Part shown: positions 36,101-44,296 of the stretch, in pieces | Numbering within the stretch: the stretch's first letter is position 1 | Layout of the letters: the number at the start of each line of letters is the position of its first letter | Assembly (NCBI GenBank): GCA_902780305.1 | Contig: CACZFB010000002.1 | Location: forward strand, 124,001 to 188,000 | Direction of reading: 5' to 3' | DNA: 64,000 nucleotides | Source: an uncultured Coriobacteriaceae bacterium | GTDB taxonomy: Bacteria; Actinomycetota; Coriobacteriia; Coriobacteriales; Atopobiaceae | Notes under the pieces: model-generated | What the model was told of the DNA's origin: nothing | What the model saw: only the letters and a program-made list of their open reading frames with translations | Database searches by the model: none | Position numbers and translations under genes: made by a program

Positions 36101-36197
36101 CCAGGGCCGGCGCGGGCACCGACCCCCAGACCATGAGGTACGTGAGCGCGAGCGCCATCGCCGCGCGGAGCGTGGGGTGCCTTCGGGTGAGTGCCAT
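33135..36197 (-). CDS. BspA-like repeat surface protein with ChW repeats
   Basis: About 1020 residues. Signal peptide (LTYLMVWGSVPAPALAQ), an acidic Ala/Glu region and MBG-like Ig domains to ~250. About 18 BspA-type (DUF285) leucine-rich units follow (about 300-640; VTDMRGMFEGC-L, LSGWDVSKVTSM). Then come two MBG-like domains (YTYDGTQKKPEVTV) and three C-terminal ChW repeats (GWQRYVADGAMSGTSGKSLR). No LPXTG motif. ATG 36197 follows GAGGTGG. Probable adhesin or host-binding protein held at the wall by ChW repeats. Repeat units near 34500 are nearly identical, so copy number may vary. Confidence 0.9.
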   Translation of the reverse strand: MALTRRHPTLRAAMALALTYLMVWGSVPAPALAQMVEEATVTAQSAEPAPAAQGEAGGTPESQSQGEPAGVATEASRVAVPSVAEGLSYDGTEQVGVTAGDGYELAGDVAATHAGDYVATATPAEGHVWEDGTSGAVELRWSIARRGATVTADDKSKAKGEADPELTATIEGLVGDDKVAYELTRDAGEEPGGYDITPSGEAVQGDYEVSFAAGTMTVAEPVTMRAQASGERPSGTWGTCQWEIDANGTLTVHPGEGASQNYSTPSPWEDHKGSVASVVFAREGESSVILPSDCSHLLSGLDKATSMDLSGADASNVTDMRGMFEGCTLLKTIRMPGWDVSNVTDMYSLFDECPRLETMDLSGWNLGNTAPSFAGMRKLSSLNVSGWQTGSLGSMGSMFYGCSSLTSLDLSGWDVSKVTSMDEAFYGCSSLASVGDLSTWDMSQVTHMGDMFSGCSQLASVGDLSGWDVSKVTSMYDLFYGCSSLASVGDLSRWDMGSVTCIMGLFSGCSSLTSVGDLSKWDISPIGQTSGVFSGCSQLTSVGDLSTWDMSQVTHMDGMFSGCSQLTSVGDLSGWDTSKVKDMHEMFSGCSSLASVGFLYGWDTSKVENMHEMFSGCTRLTSLDLSRWDTSSVEFSYSIFSNCASLSEVRVGKNHRLQVSSLPNNELNGTRYWYSKALGRFLSFNDLQNRQGVADVYLRRFGRGEIPMSSTRVTLPSYETYTYDGTQKKPEVTVTLGAQTLRNGTDYEVRYSNNTDAGTATVTVVGKGYYSGSKSATFRIDPATINYVSVKGGRHIYDGYEQTPDIERVEADYSMTVPASGYTVSYANNVNVGTATVTVTGRGNYTGSATSHFSISEAPRVEYRTHVQRKGWQRYVADGAMSGTSGKSLRLEGINIYLNRLPYSGGIQYRTHVQRIGWQGWRKYGRMAGTSGKSLRLEAIEIKLYGEVEQYYDVYYRVHCQKFGWMGWAKNGQRSGSAGYSRRLEGIQIVLVKKGRPGPGPTLNGITQRFSAPFKQKGKK

Positions 36198-36293
36198 GCC
36201 GACCACCTCGCCATATGGGTTTTAATGTGTGGATGGCATCATTGTAACATCCTTAAAGGCACCTTGGGACAGTCGTTCCGCCGAAAAGAGGAG

Positions 36294-36387
36294 GTGCGCG
36301 GCGTTGGTGTTGGGCCCCAGGGAGGACGACCCACGCCTCCAACGCCGCGCACAAAGAGGGGGACCCGCCCTCGCGGACGGGTCCCCC
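36294..36387 (-). terminator. Tandem hairpins between surface-protein genes
   Basis: GTGCGCGGCGTTGG (36294-36307) pairs with 36339-36352, and GGGGGACCCG (36358-36367) with 36378-36387, both perfect. They lie between the end of the 36424 gene and the start of the 33135 gene, separating the two transcripts. Confidence 0.75.
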
Positions 36388-36423
36388 TGAGTTCGCTTCC
36401 TGGCCGTGGCCGTTGCGTCGGGC

Positions 36424-38835
36424 CTACTTCTTAACGAAAGCCTTCGCGTACTGCTGGGTTACTCCCTTGTACGTGGAGTCGGGCGCGGGAGCGTCCTTCT
36501 TGACCAGGACCACCTGGATCGCCTCGGCGCGGCGGCTCATGCCCTGGGTGCCGGCCTGCTCGCCGTTCTTGGCCCAGCCCATCCAGCCGTAGCGCTGCAC
36601 GTGCACGCGGTAGTACACGTCGTAGGCGTCCTTCGCCTTGCCGGTGAGCTGGATCTGGACTGCCTCCACGCGGCGGGACTTGCCCGTGGTGCCGGCCACA
36701 TTGCCGTCTGCCGCCCACGTCTTCTCCCATCCGGAGCGCTGCACGTGGCCGCGGTACTCGATGCCGCCCGAGACGCCCTCGGGGAGCTTGAGCGCGAGCG
36801 CCTCCATGCGGCGCGACTTGCCCGTGGTGCCCGCGGCCGTTCCGTCGGTGACGGGGTCCATCCAGCCGATGCGCTGCACGTGGGCGGTGACGGAGGCGTC
36901 GGGGACGACCTCTGGGGTGGGCGTGGCGTCCTTCACGGCGTCGGGGACGGTGATCTCCACGTTGGCCGTCGGCTTGCCGGAGACGACGACCTTGCCGCCC
37001 TCGAGCTTCGCGGTGACGCCGCTCTTGGTCTCGCCAGCGTAGCTCTCGAAGTGGTAGCCGTCCTTGGCCGCGTAGGTCACGGTAGCCATGGCCTCGCCCT
37101 CGCTGACGGCCTGCTCGGTGGTGCCGCCGGTCGCCGACGCGTTCGCTCCGCCCTTGAGCTTGACGGTGAACTCGGTGACCTCCTCCGGGAACTTGACCAT
37201 CTTGTATACGCTCAGGTCCTGGCCCGGGTCGGCGTTCTTCGCGATCTTCGTCTTGCCCTTGGTGCCCTTCGCGTCCGACCAGCCGGCGCCGGGGACGGCG
37301 TTCCTCACCAACACATCGAATTCCTCGGGATCCTCGCCCTTTGACCAGGCACCGCCCGCGCCCGAGGCGGTGAAGGAGGCGACGCCATCCCCGACGAAGA
37401 GGCCTTTTTCTATGGTGACAACGCCGTAGCCCTCCGCACCCGTGGCCGTGGCCACGACCGTGCCGCCGGTGACTGCGAGGTCGGCGTCCGCATCAGAGAA
37501 CGTATAGCATCTCACGCCGTTCTTTGAGCCCGTCGCGCTGAGCTTGCCCCCGCTGACGACCATGGCCCCGCCTAGCGCGGCTATGCCGACGGAACCTCCG
37601 CTCGTGGCCGCGCCAGTGGCGGTGACCTCACCGCCCTCGATGGTGATGCCCTGGCTCTGGATGCCATAGGATGCGCCGCTGGCGTTGACCGTGCCGCCCT
37701 TGACGGTCAGGTTAGCGTTGGCGAGGATTCCAATTGGATAATCGTCTTGGCCGCCTGTGCCCTCCGAGGTGACGCTGCCGCCGGAGATGGTGACGCCGGG
37801 GGCATTGATTCCATAGCTGACGCCACTGGCGTCGATGCTGCCCTTGCCGCCGATGGCGACGCCGGCGATCTGCGAGTAGATTCCGGCGGTCGTGGCCTTG
37901 ACGCTGTTCTCGCCTGCTAGATTGATGACCAGCTCCGTGTCACCCTCGTAATCGATCCCGTATTGGGTCTGGGTATCGCCCTGCGTGCCGTCGAAGATGT
38001 AGCCGTTGAGCGTGAGGGTCTTGCTTTCCGCGTCGTAGCTCGCGGTGACGGTGTCGCCGCCGGTGATGTTCGACGCATTCGCGGGCGACACCCGCACGCC
38101 GCCGACCCAGAGGGGGTAGGGGGCGGGGAACTGGACGCGGCAGAATTTATGCAGCTCTTCCATATCGTGAGAACTGGAGCCCTCGAGATCAACGGCATTG
38201 ATGGCCGCCTCGCCCTGGGTCCCTTCCGCGTCCGTCCAGCCGGCGCCGGCAACGGCGTTCTGCACGTTGCCCATTACCGCGAATATATCCCCCCGCGCGG
38301 TGACGGAGGCGCCCTCCATTATGCCGATGTTGCCCGCGCTAACGCCAATATATCCCCCCGTCGCATTCACCGTCCCGTCGGTGACGGAGACCTGCTGCGC
38401 GTATATGCCGTAGGTCCCTCCCGCCATGTCAAGCGAGCCCCCTCCGGAAATGGAGAGGCTTGCGTATGGGCAACCGATGCCATAGGCATTGCCATTCACG
38501 CTGATTGAGTTGGTAGTATCCGGCGCCAGGCAGATCTCCAGGGGCTGAGTTCCACCGTAGGCGATTCCGTACGTGTAGTCACCGTCATTGTATCCTTCAG
38601 TGATGGTGGCCCCGCTCAGCGTGAGGGTGGCGGGGGTATCGGTTTGGTGGTCCGCGGGCGTGAAGCTCCAGCCGTCGCCGCTGTCGGTTTCGCTCGTATT
38701 CACGCGTGCTCCGCCGACATAAAGGCCGTCGATAATATCCGCCATCGCCACTCTCGGCGCGGCCCCCAGCACCGCCACCATCGCCAGCGCGACGCCGAGC
38801 AGCACGGCCAGCAGGCCTCTCGTCCTTGTTGTCAT
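36424..38835 (-). CDS. Secreted beta-helix-like surface protein with ChW repeats
   Basis: 803 residues. Signal peptide (LLAVLLGVALAMVAVLGAAP) and two long sections of short Gly-rich turns (for example TLSGATITEGYNDG, ISGGGSLDMAGG, ITIEGGEVTATGAATSGG) with the pattern of right-handed beta-helix/carbohydrate-binding repeat proteins. A beta-rich domain near 620-690 (YAAKDGYHFESYAGETKSGV) and three ChW repeats close it (GWMDPVTDGTAAGTTGKSRR). The tail YAKAFVKK matches the remnants at 30311 and 55312. ATG 38835 follows AGAAAGGG. A structured leader lies upstream. Confidence 0.88.
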   Translation of the reverse strand: MTTRTRGLLAVLLGVALAMVAVLGAAPRVAMADIIDGLYVGGARVNTSETDSGDGWSFTPADHQTDTPATLTLSGATITEGYNDGDYTYGIAYGGTQPLEICLAPDTTNSISVNGNAYGIGCPYASLSISGGGSLDMAGGTYGIYAQQVSVTDGTVNATGGYIGVSAGNIGIMEGASVTARGDIFAVMGNVQNAVAGAGWTDAEGTQGEAAINAVDLEGSSSHDMEELHKFCRVQFPAPYPLWVGGVRVSPANASNITGGDTVTASYDAESKTLTLNGYIFDGTQGDTQTQYGIDYEGDTELVINLAGENSVKATTAGIYSQIAGVAIGGKGSIDASGVSYGINAPGVTISGGSVTSEGTGGQDDYPIGILANANLTVKGGTVNASGASYGIQSQGITIEGGEVTATGAATSGGSVGIAALGGAMVVSGGKLSATGSKNGVRCYTFSDADADLAVTGGTVVATATGAEGYGVVTIEKGLFVGDGVASFTASGAGGAWSKGEDPEEFDVLVRNAVPGAGWSDAKGTKGKTKIAKNADPGQDLSVYKMVKFPEEVTEFTVKLKGGANASATGGTTEQAVSEGEAMATVTYAAKDGYHFESYAGETKSGVTAKLEGGKVVVSGKPTANVEITVPDAVKDATPTPEVVPDASVTAHVQRIGWMDPVTDGTAAGTTGKSRRMEALALKLPEGVSGGIEYRGHVQRSGWEKTWAADGNVAGTTGKSRRVEAVQIQLTGKAKDAYDVYYRVHVQRYGWMGWAKNGEQAGTQGMSRRAEAIQVVLVKKDAPAPDSTYKGVTQQYAKAFVKK

Positions 38836-38895
38836 GTCCCTTTCTTCCTTTCTCTCATTCCAGCGCGGCCGCCGCGGCCGCGCATATTCCACATC

Positions 38896-39030
38896 AAAAA
38901 GACCGCAGGACGGGCGAGGCTCACCTGCCCCGCCAGTCCCGGCGGTCATCCGTCCCGTATGTGGTTGTGGTCTTCTATCGGGTGAGCTATCCGGCCGTGC
39001 CGTGCCGTGCCGTGCCGTGAGGAGCGTGCC
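38896..39030 (-). promoter_or_regulatory. Structured leader with terminator before surface-protein gene
   Basis: On the minus strand GACCGCCGGGACTGGCGGGG pairs with GCCTCGCCCGTCCTGCGGTC and five Ts follow (38896-38947). Upstream lies CACGCTCC and GGACGGATGACCGCC, shared with the leaders at 30653 and 24325. The start codon at 38835 is 61 bases past the T-run, as at 30587. Putative attenuator; ligand unknown. Confidence 0.6.
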
Positions 39031-39169
39031 TGCGTGCCGCATGGCCGTCAAGCCCCCTTCCTTGGCGTCCGGTACCGCCCTCGATGGGCGGCCCTCCTTC
39101 GATTCCCACATATAAAGATTCCCACATATAAAAATAGCACTCCCCGGCGCCGCCACGGCTTGCAAATTC

Positions 39170-39478
39170 GCGGGCATTCCGCACTGTCATACCCGAGGAC
39201 TCCCGACGGCCCGCGAGCGGTAGGGATCCGGGGGCGAGCGGCGGGACGGAGGGAAGGCGCCCACCTGTCCCGAACGTCGCACTGGCCCCGCGCCGCGGGC
39301 TAGGCCAGAAGACCCAGCCGCCCATATGATTCCCGGCACCCCACCCATGCCGCCGCACGCGCCCGTCAAGGGCGCCCCACGAAACCCCGCACAAGTCCCT
39401 TTCGGCACTGGTGGGGGTTGTCGCGGAGTCCCCCGACGCGCGCTACCACGGCGGCCAAGGCCCTTGGCATCCAAGGAT
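39170..39478 (+). repeat. Conserved leader element, copy 3 (long form)
   Basis: 39170-39430 matches 28065-28330; 39367-39478 matches 13410-13519 including CCCTTGGCATCCAAGG. It lies 53 bases upstream of the start at 39531. The opposite end touches the leader of the surface-protein gene. Confidence 0.68.
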
Positions 39479-39530
39479 GCATGACGCGCACCGAGACGTG
39501 CGAGACACGCAACCCGAGAGAAGAACCAAG

Positions 39531-39881
39531 ATGAAGACCTTCGAGTACAAGGACCAGTACGGCGGCACCATGCGCGTGCGCTTCGTGCGCGGCGCCTACG
39601 CCGACGGCTCGCTCGCCGTGCAGGCGCTCCGCGAGGGCGACGGGTACTGGGGGCCCTACGCCACCCTCACCGTGAACCCCTGCGACGCGCGCGACCAGAA
39701 CGCGTCGTTCGCCTACGTGGACACGAACAACCTGCCCACGGCGCCCGAGTTCCTCGTCGAGAACGGCCTCGCCGCCTACACGGGCTTGACCCGCCCCAGC
39801 GGCTTCTGCGCGTACCCGCTCTACGCGTTCACCTCGAAGTTCTTCGAGACCTGCGCGGACGGTGACGGGGAGGTGCGGTGA
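39531..39881 (+). CDS. DUF4313-like plasmid accessory protein
   Basis: 116 residues. Beta-rich start YKDQYGGTMRVRFVRGAYAD, then ALREGDGYWGPYATLTVNP and AFVDTNN-like AYVDTNNLPTAPEFLVENGL, as in small DUF4313 proteins of conjugative plasmids. ATG 39531 follows GAGAGAAG. Its stop overlaps the next start as TGATG, so the two genes are translationally coupled. It is preceded by the same leader as the ArdC-like gene. Role unknown. Confidence 0.78.
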   Translation: MKTFEYKDQYGGTMRVRFVRGAYADGSLAVQALREGDGYWGPYATLTVNPCDARDQNASFAYVDTNNLPTAPEFLVENGLAAYTGLTRPSGFCAYPLYAFTSKFFETCADGDGEVR

Positions 39882-40246
39882 TGGCACGCGTCAACCTCGC
39901 CAGCGGGCACCACGGCACCGTCTGGGCGTGCCAGACCGCCACCTTCGACGAGGGCGAGGAGCGCGAGTGGGACTCGTTCGCCACCCACGCGGCCTTCGCC
40001 ACCCACGCCGAGGCGATGATGTGGGCGTCTCGGCTCGCCCACGACTACGCCAGCGTGCTCTCGCTCCTCCTCGCCGTTGACGGCTCCGACGGCGTCAGCG
40101 TGGACGTGCAGCCGCGCGTGTACCACGGGCGCGACTACGAGCCGTACGCGATCACGGACAGCTGGGAGGTGGTGCCGGGAAGGCCCGTCACCGAGTGGCA
40201 CGGCGACGAGTGCCACGACGTCGGGTGCCCCGCGCTTGCGGAGTAG
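39881..40246 (+). CDS. Hypothetical plasmid-type protein
   Basis: 121 residues from ATG 39881, which overlaps the previous stop (TGATG) behind GGGGAGG. It is Trp/His-rich and acidic, with GHHGTVWACQTATFDEGEER near the start, and has no membrane segment. The C-terminus CHDVGCP could bind a metal. No family is recognised with confidence; coupling to the DUF4313-like gene suggests mobile-element housekeeping. Confidence 0.68.
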   Translation: MARVNLASGHHGTVWACQTATFDEGEEREWDSFATHAAFATHAEAMMWASRLAHDYASVLSLLLAVDGSDGVSVDVQPRVYHGRDYEPYAITDSWEVVPGRPVTEWHGDECHDVGCPALAE

Positions 40247-40424
40247 GCGGACGGACAGACAGGAAACCCCTATATGTTTCCAGTCCGTCCGTCCGGACAC
40301 GCCAAGGACGGCCCACGGACAGAGGGACAGGGCCCGAAAGCCCCTGTCCCCCTGTCCGCGGGCGACCACGCTCCCCGCGCCGCGGGACCGCCACGGCTGG
40401 TCGAGGCCCTGCGCGGCACAGGCG

Positions 40425-40800
40425 TTGCCCGTTACCGAACAGCACGGCACTCGGCGCACCCAATACCTTCGTCCCGTGACCGTTGTCGCACTCCTTCATG
40501 TGCCGGTTTTCCGGTATCGGGTAACAGGGACGGCGAACACGCAGGTAAAGATGCATGTTTACGTGTCACCCGTCTGCGGCGCGGCCTCGTGGGCGGGTAA
40601 CGCGGGCGTGGTCTGTTACGGTGTTACGGTGTTACGGCGTTGCGGCGCCGTCACGTCGCGTGTGCCACGCACGTACACACGCTCTTTTCTCTAGTAGGAA
40701 AATGGCCGTAACACCGCAACAGGCTATCCGGAAAGGGCCGTCCACCACGCCTTTCCCCGTGTTACGGGGTTCCCGTCCCGTTACGGCCGCCCGTAACAGC
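40425..40800. repeat. GTTAC-rich iteron-like element, right of surface-protein block
   Basis: Second copy of the element at 32670, same orientation. It contains CCCGTTACCG, GGGTAACAGGGACGG, a run of GTTACGGTGTTACGGTGTTA, CCGTAACACCG, GTTACGGG and CCGTAACAG. Together the copies bracket 33.1-40.2 kb. No gene is supported from 40247 to 41177. A direct repeat of 40835-40900 (ACCTGTCTGCATCCCCGCAC) is seen near 42430-42475. Confidence 0.75.
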
Positions 40801-41107
40801 CGCGCGATCACACCGGATCGCGGCGCGCCTCGGCGTGCCACCGCGCGCCTGGAAAGACCTGTCTGCATCCCCGCACGCGCAAGCCCAGACCCGCGCCGAC
40901 CTTCGAGCGCGCCCTCGTGGACGGGGCGGACCGCGCACTCCGCCGCGGGTGCGGCGCCAAGCCCGGGCCGCTCGTGCTGCCCGCCACGCGGGGGCAGGTG
41001 CCCGCGGCACTCCGAACGCATGGGGGGTAAGCTCCGCTGGGAGTGGGACCGATGCGCAGAAGGCGCCGTTTCCGCGTCAGCCGAAGCCCCGGCGCCTGTA
41101 ATTTGGC

Positions 41108-41113
41108 TATAAT
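41108..41113 (+). promoter_or_regulatory. -10 box of GGDEF gene
   Basis: TATAAT, 64 bases before ATG 41178, in a short AT-rich patch of otherwise GC-rich DNA. No clear -35 box is seen. Confidence 0.5.
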
Positions 41114-41177
41114 ACTTTGTTGAATCGTTTACTGCGTTTTCGCAAGACTTCAGCATGTGGCGAAGGAGTGGTCGCCG

Positions 41178-42173
41178 ATGAGGAACAACGCCGGTGCGAG
41201 CCCGGTGGAGGAGCGCTACGAGCCCAACGGCGCCCTGAGGCTTCGCAGGCTGAACCTGCCCATCGCGTTGCGCGTGGCCCTGTCCGCCGCCATCATGGGG
41301 CTGCTCGTCGTCATCGTCGGCTCCTTCTCCCTCCCCAACCCCAACATGATCCTCATCGCAGGCCTGGTTGTCTGCTCCGCCATATTCGGCGTTCCGGGAG
41401 GAACCGTGTCGGCGGCGGCCATGATGGGCTACACCGTCTACTTCTTTTCGACCGACCACAGCCTGGTGTCGTTCACGCCCCAGAACTTCACGAAGGTCGC
41501 GGTGACCGCAACCGGAGTCGCCGTGGTGGGCATATTCGTGTGCGTCCTCAAGAGCGACGAGGACCGCGCCCTGGCCGACGCCACGGCGATGGCGGCCCTG
41601 CTCAGGGAGGACAATCTGCTGCTGCAGGAGGCCTCGCTGTCCGACGTCCTCACTGGCCTGAGGAACCGCCTCGCGCTGCGAAGGGACTACTCCGGCTACG
41701 CCGAGGGCGGGGCGTCGCTCCGTGTGATGATGGTGGACCTGGACAACTTCAAGGGGATAAACGATGCGTACGGGCACGAGACGGGCGACCTCGTCCTGAG
41801 GGACGTCGGCACGGTTCTCCTTGGCGCGTTTGGCCCGGAGCGCTCGTACCGCTACGGCGGGGACGAGTTCTTGGTCATCGTCTCCGACTGGACGGATGGC
41901 GAGTTCGACGCGGCGTGCGAGAAGATACGCGGGCAGATGGAGTCGCTGTCCTTAGGTGCGGATGGCAAGCCGGTCCTCTTTTCGGGCGGGTACGTCTGTG
42001 GCGTGCCTCGCCTCCAGTCCGACCTCAGGCTCATGATGCGTCAGGCGGACGACAACCTCTACAAGGCCAAGCGCGAGGGCAGGGATATGGTAGTCGGGAG
42101 CAAGTTCGACCGCGCCACGGCCCAGACGTTGGTGTGCGAAGGCCGGTCCGTGCGGTTTGGCGACCACGCATGA
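41178..42173 (+). CDS. Membrane diguanylate cyclase (GGDEF)
   Basis: 331 residues. Three or four N-terminal membrane segments (about 28-145; ALSAAIMGLLVVIVGSFSL, LIAGLVVCSAIFGV, ATGVAVVGIFVCVL), a short coiled coil and a GGDEF domain (about 165-320) with MMVDLDNFKGINDAYGHETG and the intact active site YRYGGDEFLVI. It should make c-di-GMP from GTP. No RxxD inhibitory site precedes the motif. ATG 41178 follows GAAGGAG. An HD-GYP protein that could degrade c-di-GMP is encoded at 50407. Confidence 0.92.
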   Translation: MRNNAGASPVEERYEPNGALRLRRLNLPIALRVALSAAIMGLLVVIVGSFSLPNPNMILIAGLVVCSAIFGVPGGTVSAAAMMGYTVYFFSTDHSLVSFTPQNFTKVAVTATGVAVVGIFVCVLKSDEDRALADATAMAALLREDNLLLQEASLSDVLTGLRNRLALRRDYSGYAEGGASLRVMMVDLDNFKGINDAYGHETGDLVLRDVGTVLLGAFGPERSYRYGGDEFLVIVSDWTDGEFDAACEKIRGQMESLSLGADGKPVLFSGGYVCGVPRLQSDLRLMMRQADDNLYKAKREGRDMVVGSKFDRATAQTLVCEGRSVRFGDHA

Positions 42174-42479
42174 CCGAGTCGTAGCCGACGCATCGGCAAC
42201 AAAGACAGCCGCCTGCCTCGAATGGCCTTGGGATACCCCAGGCTCTATCGGCGTCCGTCATAACGGCCCCTTTCCATGGCGCCGTGCCTCCGTAGGAGAT
42301 CGATCGTCTTGGGAGGCAACCATGAGAAACCAAGTCATGAGCCTTGAGCTGCCGCGGCTCGCGCTCCCAACCGCGCCCGTGCTTGCGCCTTGGGACGCGA
42401 CATGCCGCCTCGAGATGCCACGGCGTGCCTGAAAAGACCTGTCCCGGGACGCATCCCCGCGCGCGCGGCCCAGGATGAG

Positions 42480-42740
42480 AGCAGCACCAAGGCGTTCTTC
42501 GAGAAATACGCCAACGCCGACTTCGACGACCCGGAAACGCGTGACACGGCACTGAGCTACTCCATCGACAAGATTTACCTGTACGACGACGGGCACTTCA
42601 AAGTAACGGGCCGGTACTGGGATTTCGAGCACGAGATTAAGTCCGACCTGTTCGAAGACCTCCCAGAAAGGGCTTCGGGGTTTGAATACTCCCTAGATTT
42701 AGACCCCGAGGGGTTCGCCTGCTTCGCGGACGGGGGCACC
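42480..42740 (+). pseudogene. Serine-recombinase C-terminal remnant
   Basis: The frame reads STKAFFEKYANADFDDPETR, then SYSIDKIYLYDDGHFKVTGR, which resembles the tail of large serine recombinases, where (F/V)--(V/I)YLYDD precedes the last strands. No catalytic domain remains. It runs straight into a tRNA-Glu-3'-end-like element (42708), the place expected for an integrase next to its attachment site. Confidence 0.6.
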
Positions 42741-42800
42741 ATCGATGATAAGGCCTCCCTTTGCGGGAGGCCTTCTTGTTTGGTTGACTCAAGGGAGTCG
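42708..42800 (+). repeat. tRNA-Glu 3'-end-like element with terminator
   Basis: GGGTTCGCCT...CGGGGGCACCA is followed by hairpin GGCCTCCC/GGGAGGCC with TTCTTGTTT tail and GGTTGACTCAAGGGAGTCG. It has the same order as 21442, 23236 and 44297, but with a different, still perfectly paired, hairpin stem. Confidence 0.75.
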
Positions 42801-42831
42801 TGCCCATGATGCTTTAGTGGCAGTAAGCGTT

Positions 42832-42886
42832 ACTCGAACTCGAACCTAAGAACTTCCTTAGTTCCACAGTACACTTCCTAAGTAGA
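42832..42886. repeat. 55-bp direct repeat, left of Schlafen-type regulator
   Basis: ACTCGAACTCGAACCTAAGA and the rest to CTTCCTAAGTAGA recurs at 44173-44227 with a single mismatch in 55 bases. Here it lies beyond the 3' end of the gene; the other copy is at its 5' end. Confidence 0.9.
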
Positions 42887-42961
42887 ACCAAGATGTGCTC
42901 TCCCCTTGAGGATTATGATGCTGAAGCAAAATTGCCGTGTGCGGCCGCATGACATTTCCCG

Positions 42962-44137
42962 TTACCTGTTGATTCGATATCTGCGACGCGGGCTGTTCAG
43001 CGTCCCAATTGCCTCGATGGTCCCCGCATTGATGAGCCGGTTTATATAGCCGCGAGCGGTCTTGGCGCTCACTCCCGCCGCACGAGCAACCTCAGAAGCA
43101 CTAGCGCTTTCGCGGCCAGATATATACGAGAGGATTGCCTCCTCAACGTTCTTGCTGGAGTATCCTTTTCCCTCCTCATCAGTCATCTTTCTATGACGGA
43201 ACATTATGCCGAACTGATCGAGGCTGCTGTGGATGATGGGCTTGTCCATCAACGCTCGCTCTAGCTCGTAATTGATGGTCGGGTACCCGGAACCTCTGTT
43301 CTCGACGACTCGCCCGACACGTCCATCAAAGTCGGTGTAGGGGACGTCCTCTAGGATTCGCGCCAGGAATTGGTTTCTCGAAGCCGTTGCACCACGCTGG
43401 CCAAGCACGTCCACGGTAAGCACGCCGAAGAGTCCACCGGGATTGGTTATCTCAAGGCGATCTGGGTAGAGGTCCACAAGGACAGGCGTTCCATGTCCGT
43501 CAAGTGAGTAGTCGCGGTGCATGAGTGCGTTCGCGACCGCCTCGCGAATGGCGGGCAGCGGGTAGTCGGGAATATCCTCGCGCAAGGCGCCCTTGACGAT
43601 GGCGCCATGGAGCATGTTCCGCGAAACCGCTCGCACTGCATCCACGACCATGGCGGGAATGGGTCCGTCGATGTTCTCCGAATCGGAGAAGCGAACACCC
43701 CCTTTTCCAGGTATGCCGTCTTTCGTGGTTGGATGACTGGTGAATACGACGTCGAGGCGCGGGAAGAACTTCTGTGGGTACGATCCAAGCGCCATGATAC
43801 CCGCCACGGTGGGCCGCAGGATGCCGTTGTCGTCGGGAGAAGCAACCCGACGATTAGCCATGAGGTCCTCGTCCGAAAGGTTATCCGTGCGCCCAAGCGA
43901 AGTAGAGCGAACCCGAGAGAGCCACCCAGACAAAATCGTTGAGTCGAGGTCATCAAGTGTGGCGTCGGGAATCACGACCACGTCATTGCGAGCAGTGCGA
44001 TGCTGGTTCTCGATAAAGCGGTCGATTTCGTACAGCGACATCTTGTGGTCGCCGTCGCCCGTGCGGATGTACGATCCGTTTATCTGCCCCAGGCGTTTGA
44101 CGTAACAAGGCTTCTGGCGTGCGTTTGCCTCGGGCAC
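42962..44137 (-). pseudogene. Schlafen/AlbA-type ATP-binding regulator, 5'-truncated
   Basis: 391 residues remain of a COG2865-type protein. It opens in the end of the AlbA_2 domain (RQKPCYVKRLGQINGSYIRT). A GHKL ATPase-like section follows (AIREAVANALMHRDYS, then VLVDLYPDRLEITNPGGLFG) and a C-terminal winged helix (ASEVARAAGVSAKTARGYIN). The frame upstream is stopped inside a 55-bp repeat, removing the first ~100 residues. It may still make protein from GTG 44137. Such proteins are often autoregulators in defence-like loci. Confidence 0.72.
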
Positions 44138-44172
44138 GTTAACGACGACAACGGGACGTTCCTCGAACTCAT

Positions 44173-44227
44173 ACTCGAACTCGAACCTAAGAACTTCCTA
44201 AGTTCCACAGTACACTTCCTAAGTAGA
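44173..44227 (-). promoter_or_regulatory. 55-bp repeat with three CTTAGG units, upstream of regulator
   Basis: The 5'-side copy of the 42832 repeat. Read on the minus strand it has CTTAGGAAGT, CTTAGGAAGT and CTTAGG spaced 21 and 11 bp, two and one helical turns. This looks like an operator for a winged-helix protein such as the gene product itself. Confidence 0.65.
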
Positions 44228-44296
44228 GAATAGAGTATCGAGTAAAAGCGCGTCAACTGTGGTCTTTGCAACGGCGTGAGTCCAATGAGGACGCCT

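Noticed and set aside
30653-39030. Assignment of the leader RNAs to the c-di-GMP-I riboswitch
   Set aside because: The expected GCAAAGC and tetraloop-receptor blocks are not found in the right order; only a generic leader with terminator can be supported.
38965-39394. Shared minus-strand frames (SVPPLAPG...SLPLAGRRESSG) at 28.1 and 39.2 kb as a gene family
   Set aside because: The similarity follows the DNA repeat on both sides of any frame and there are no starts or ribosome sites; it is better treated as non-coding repeat.
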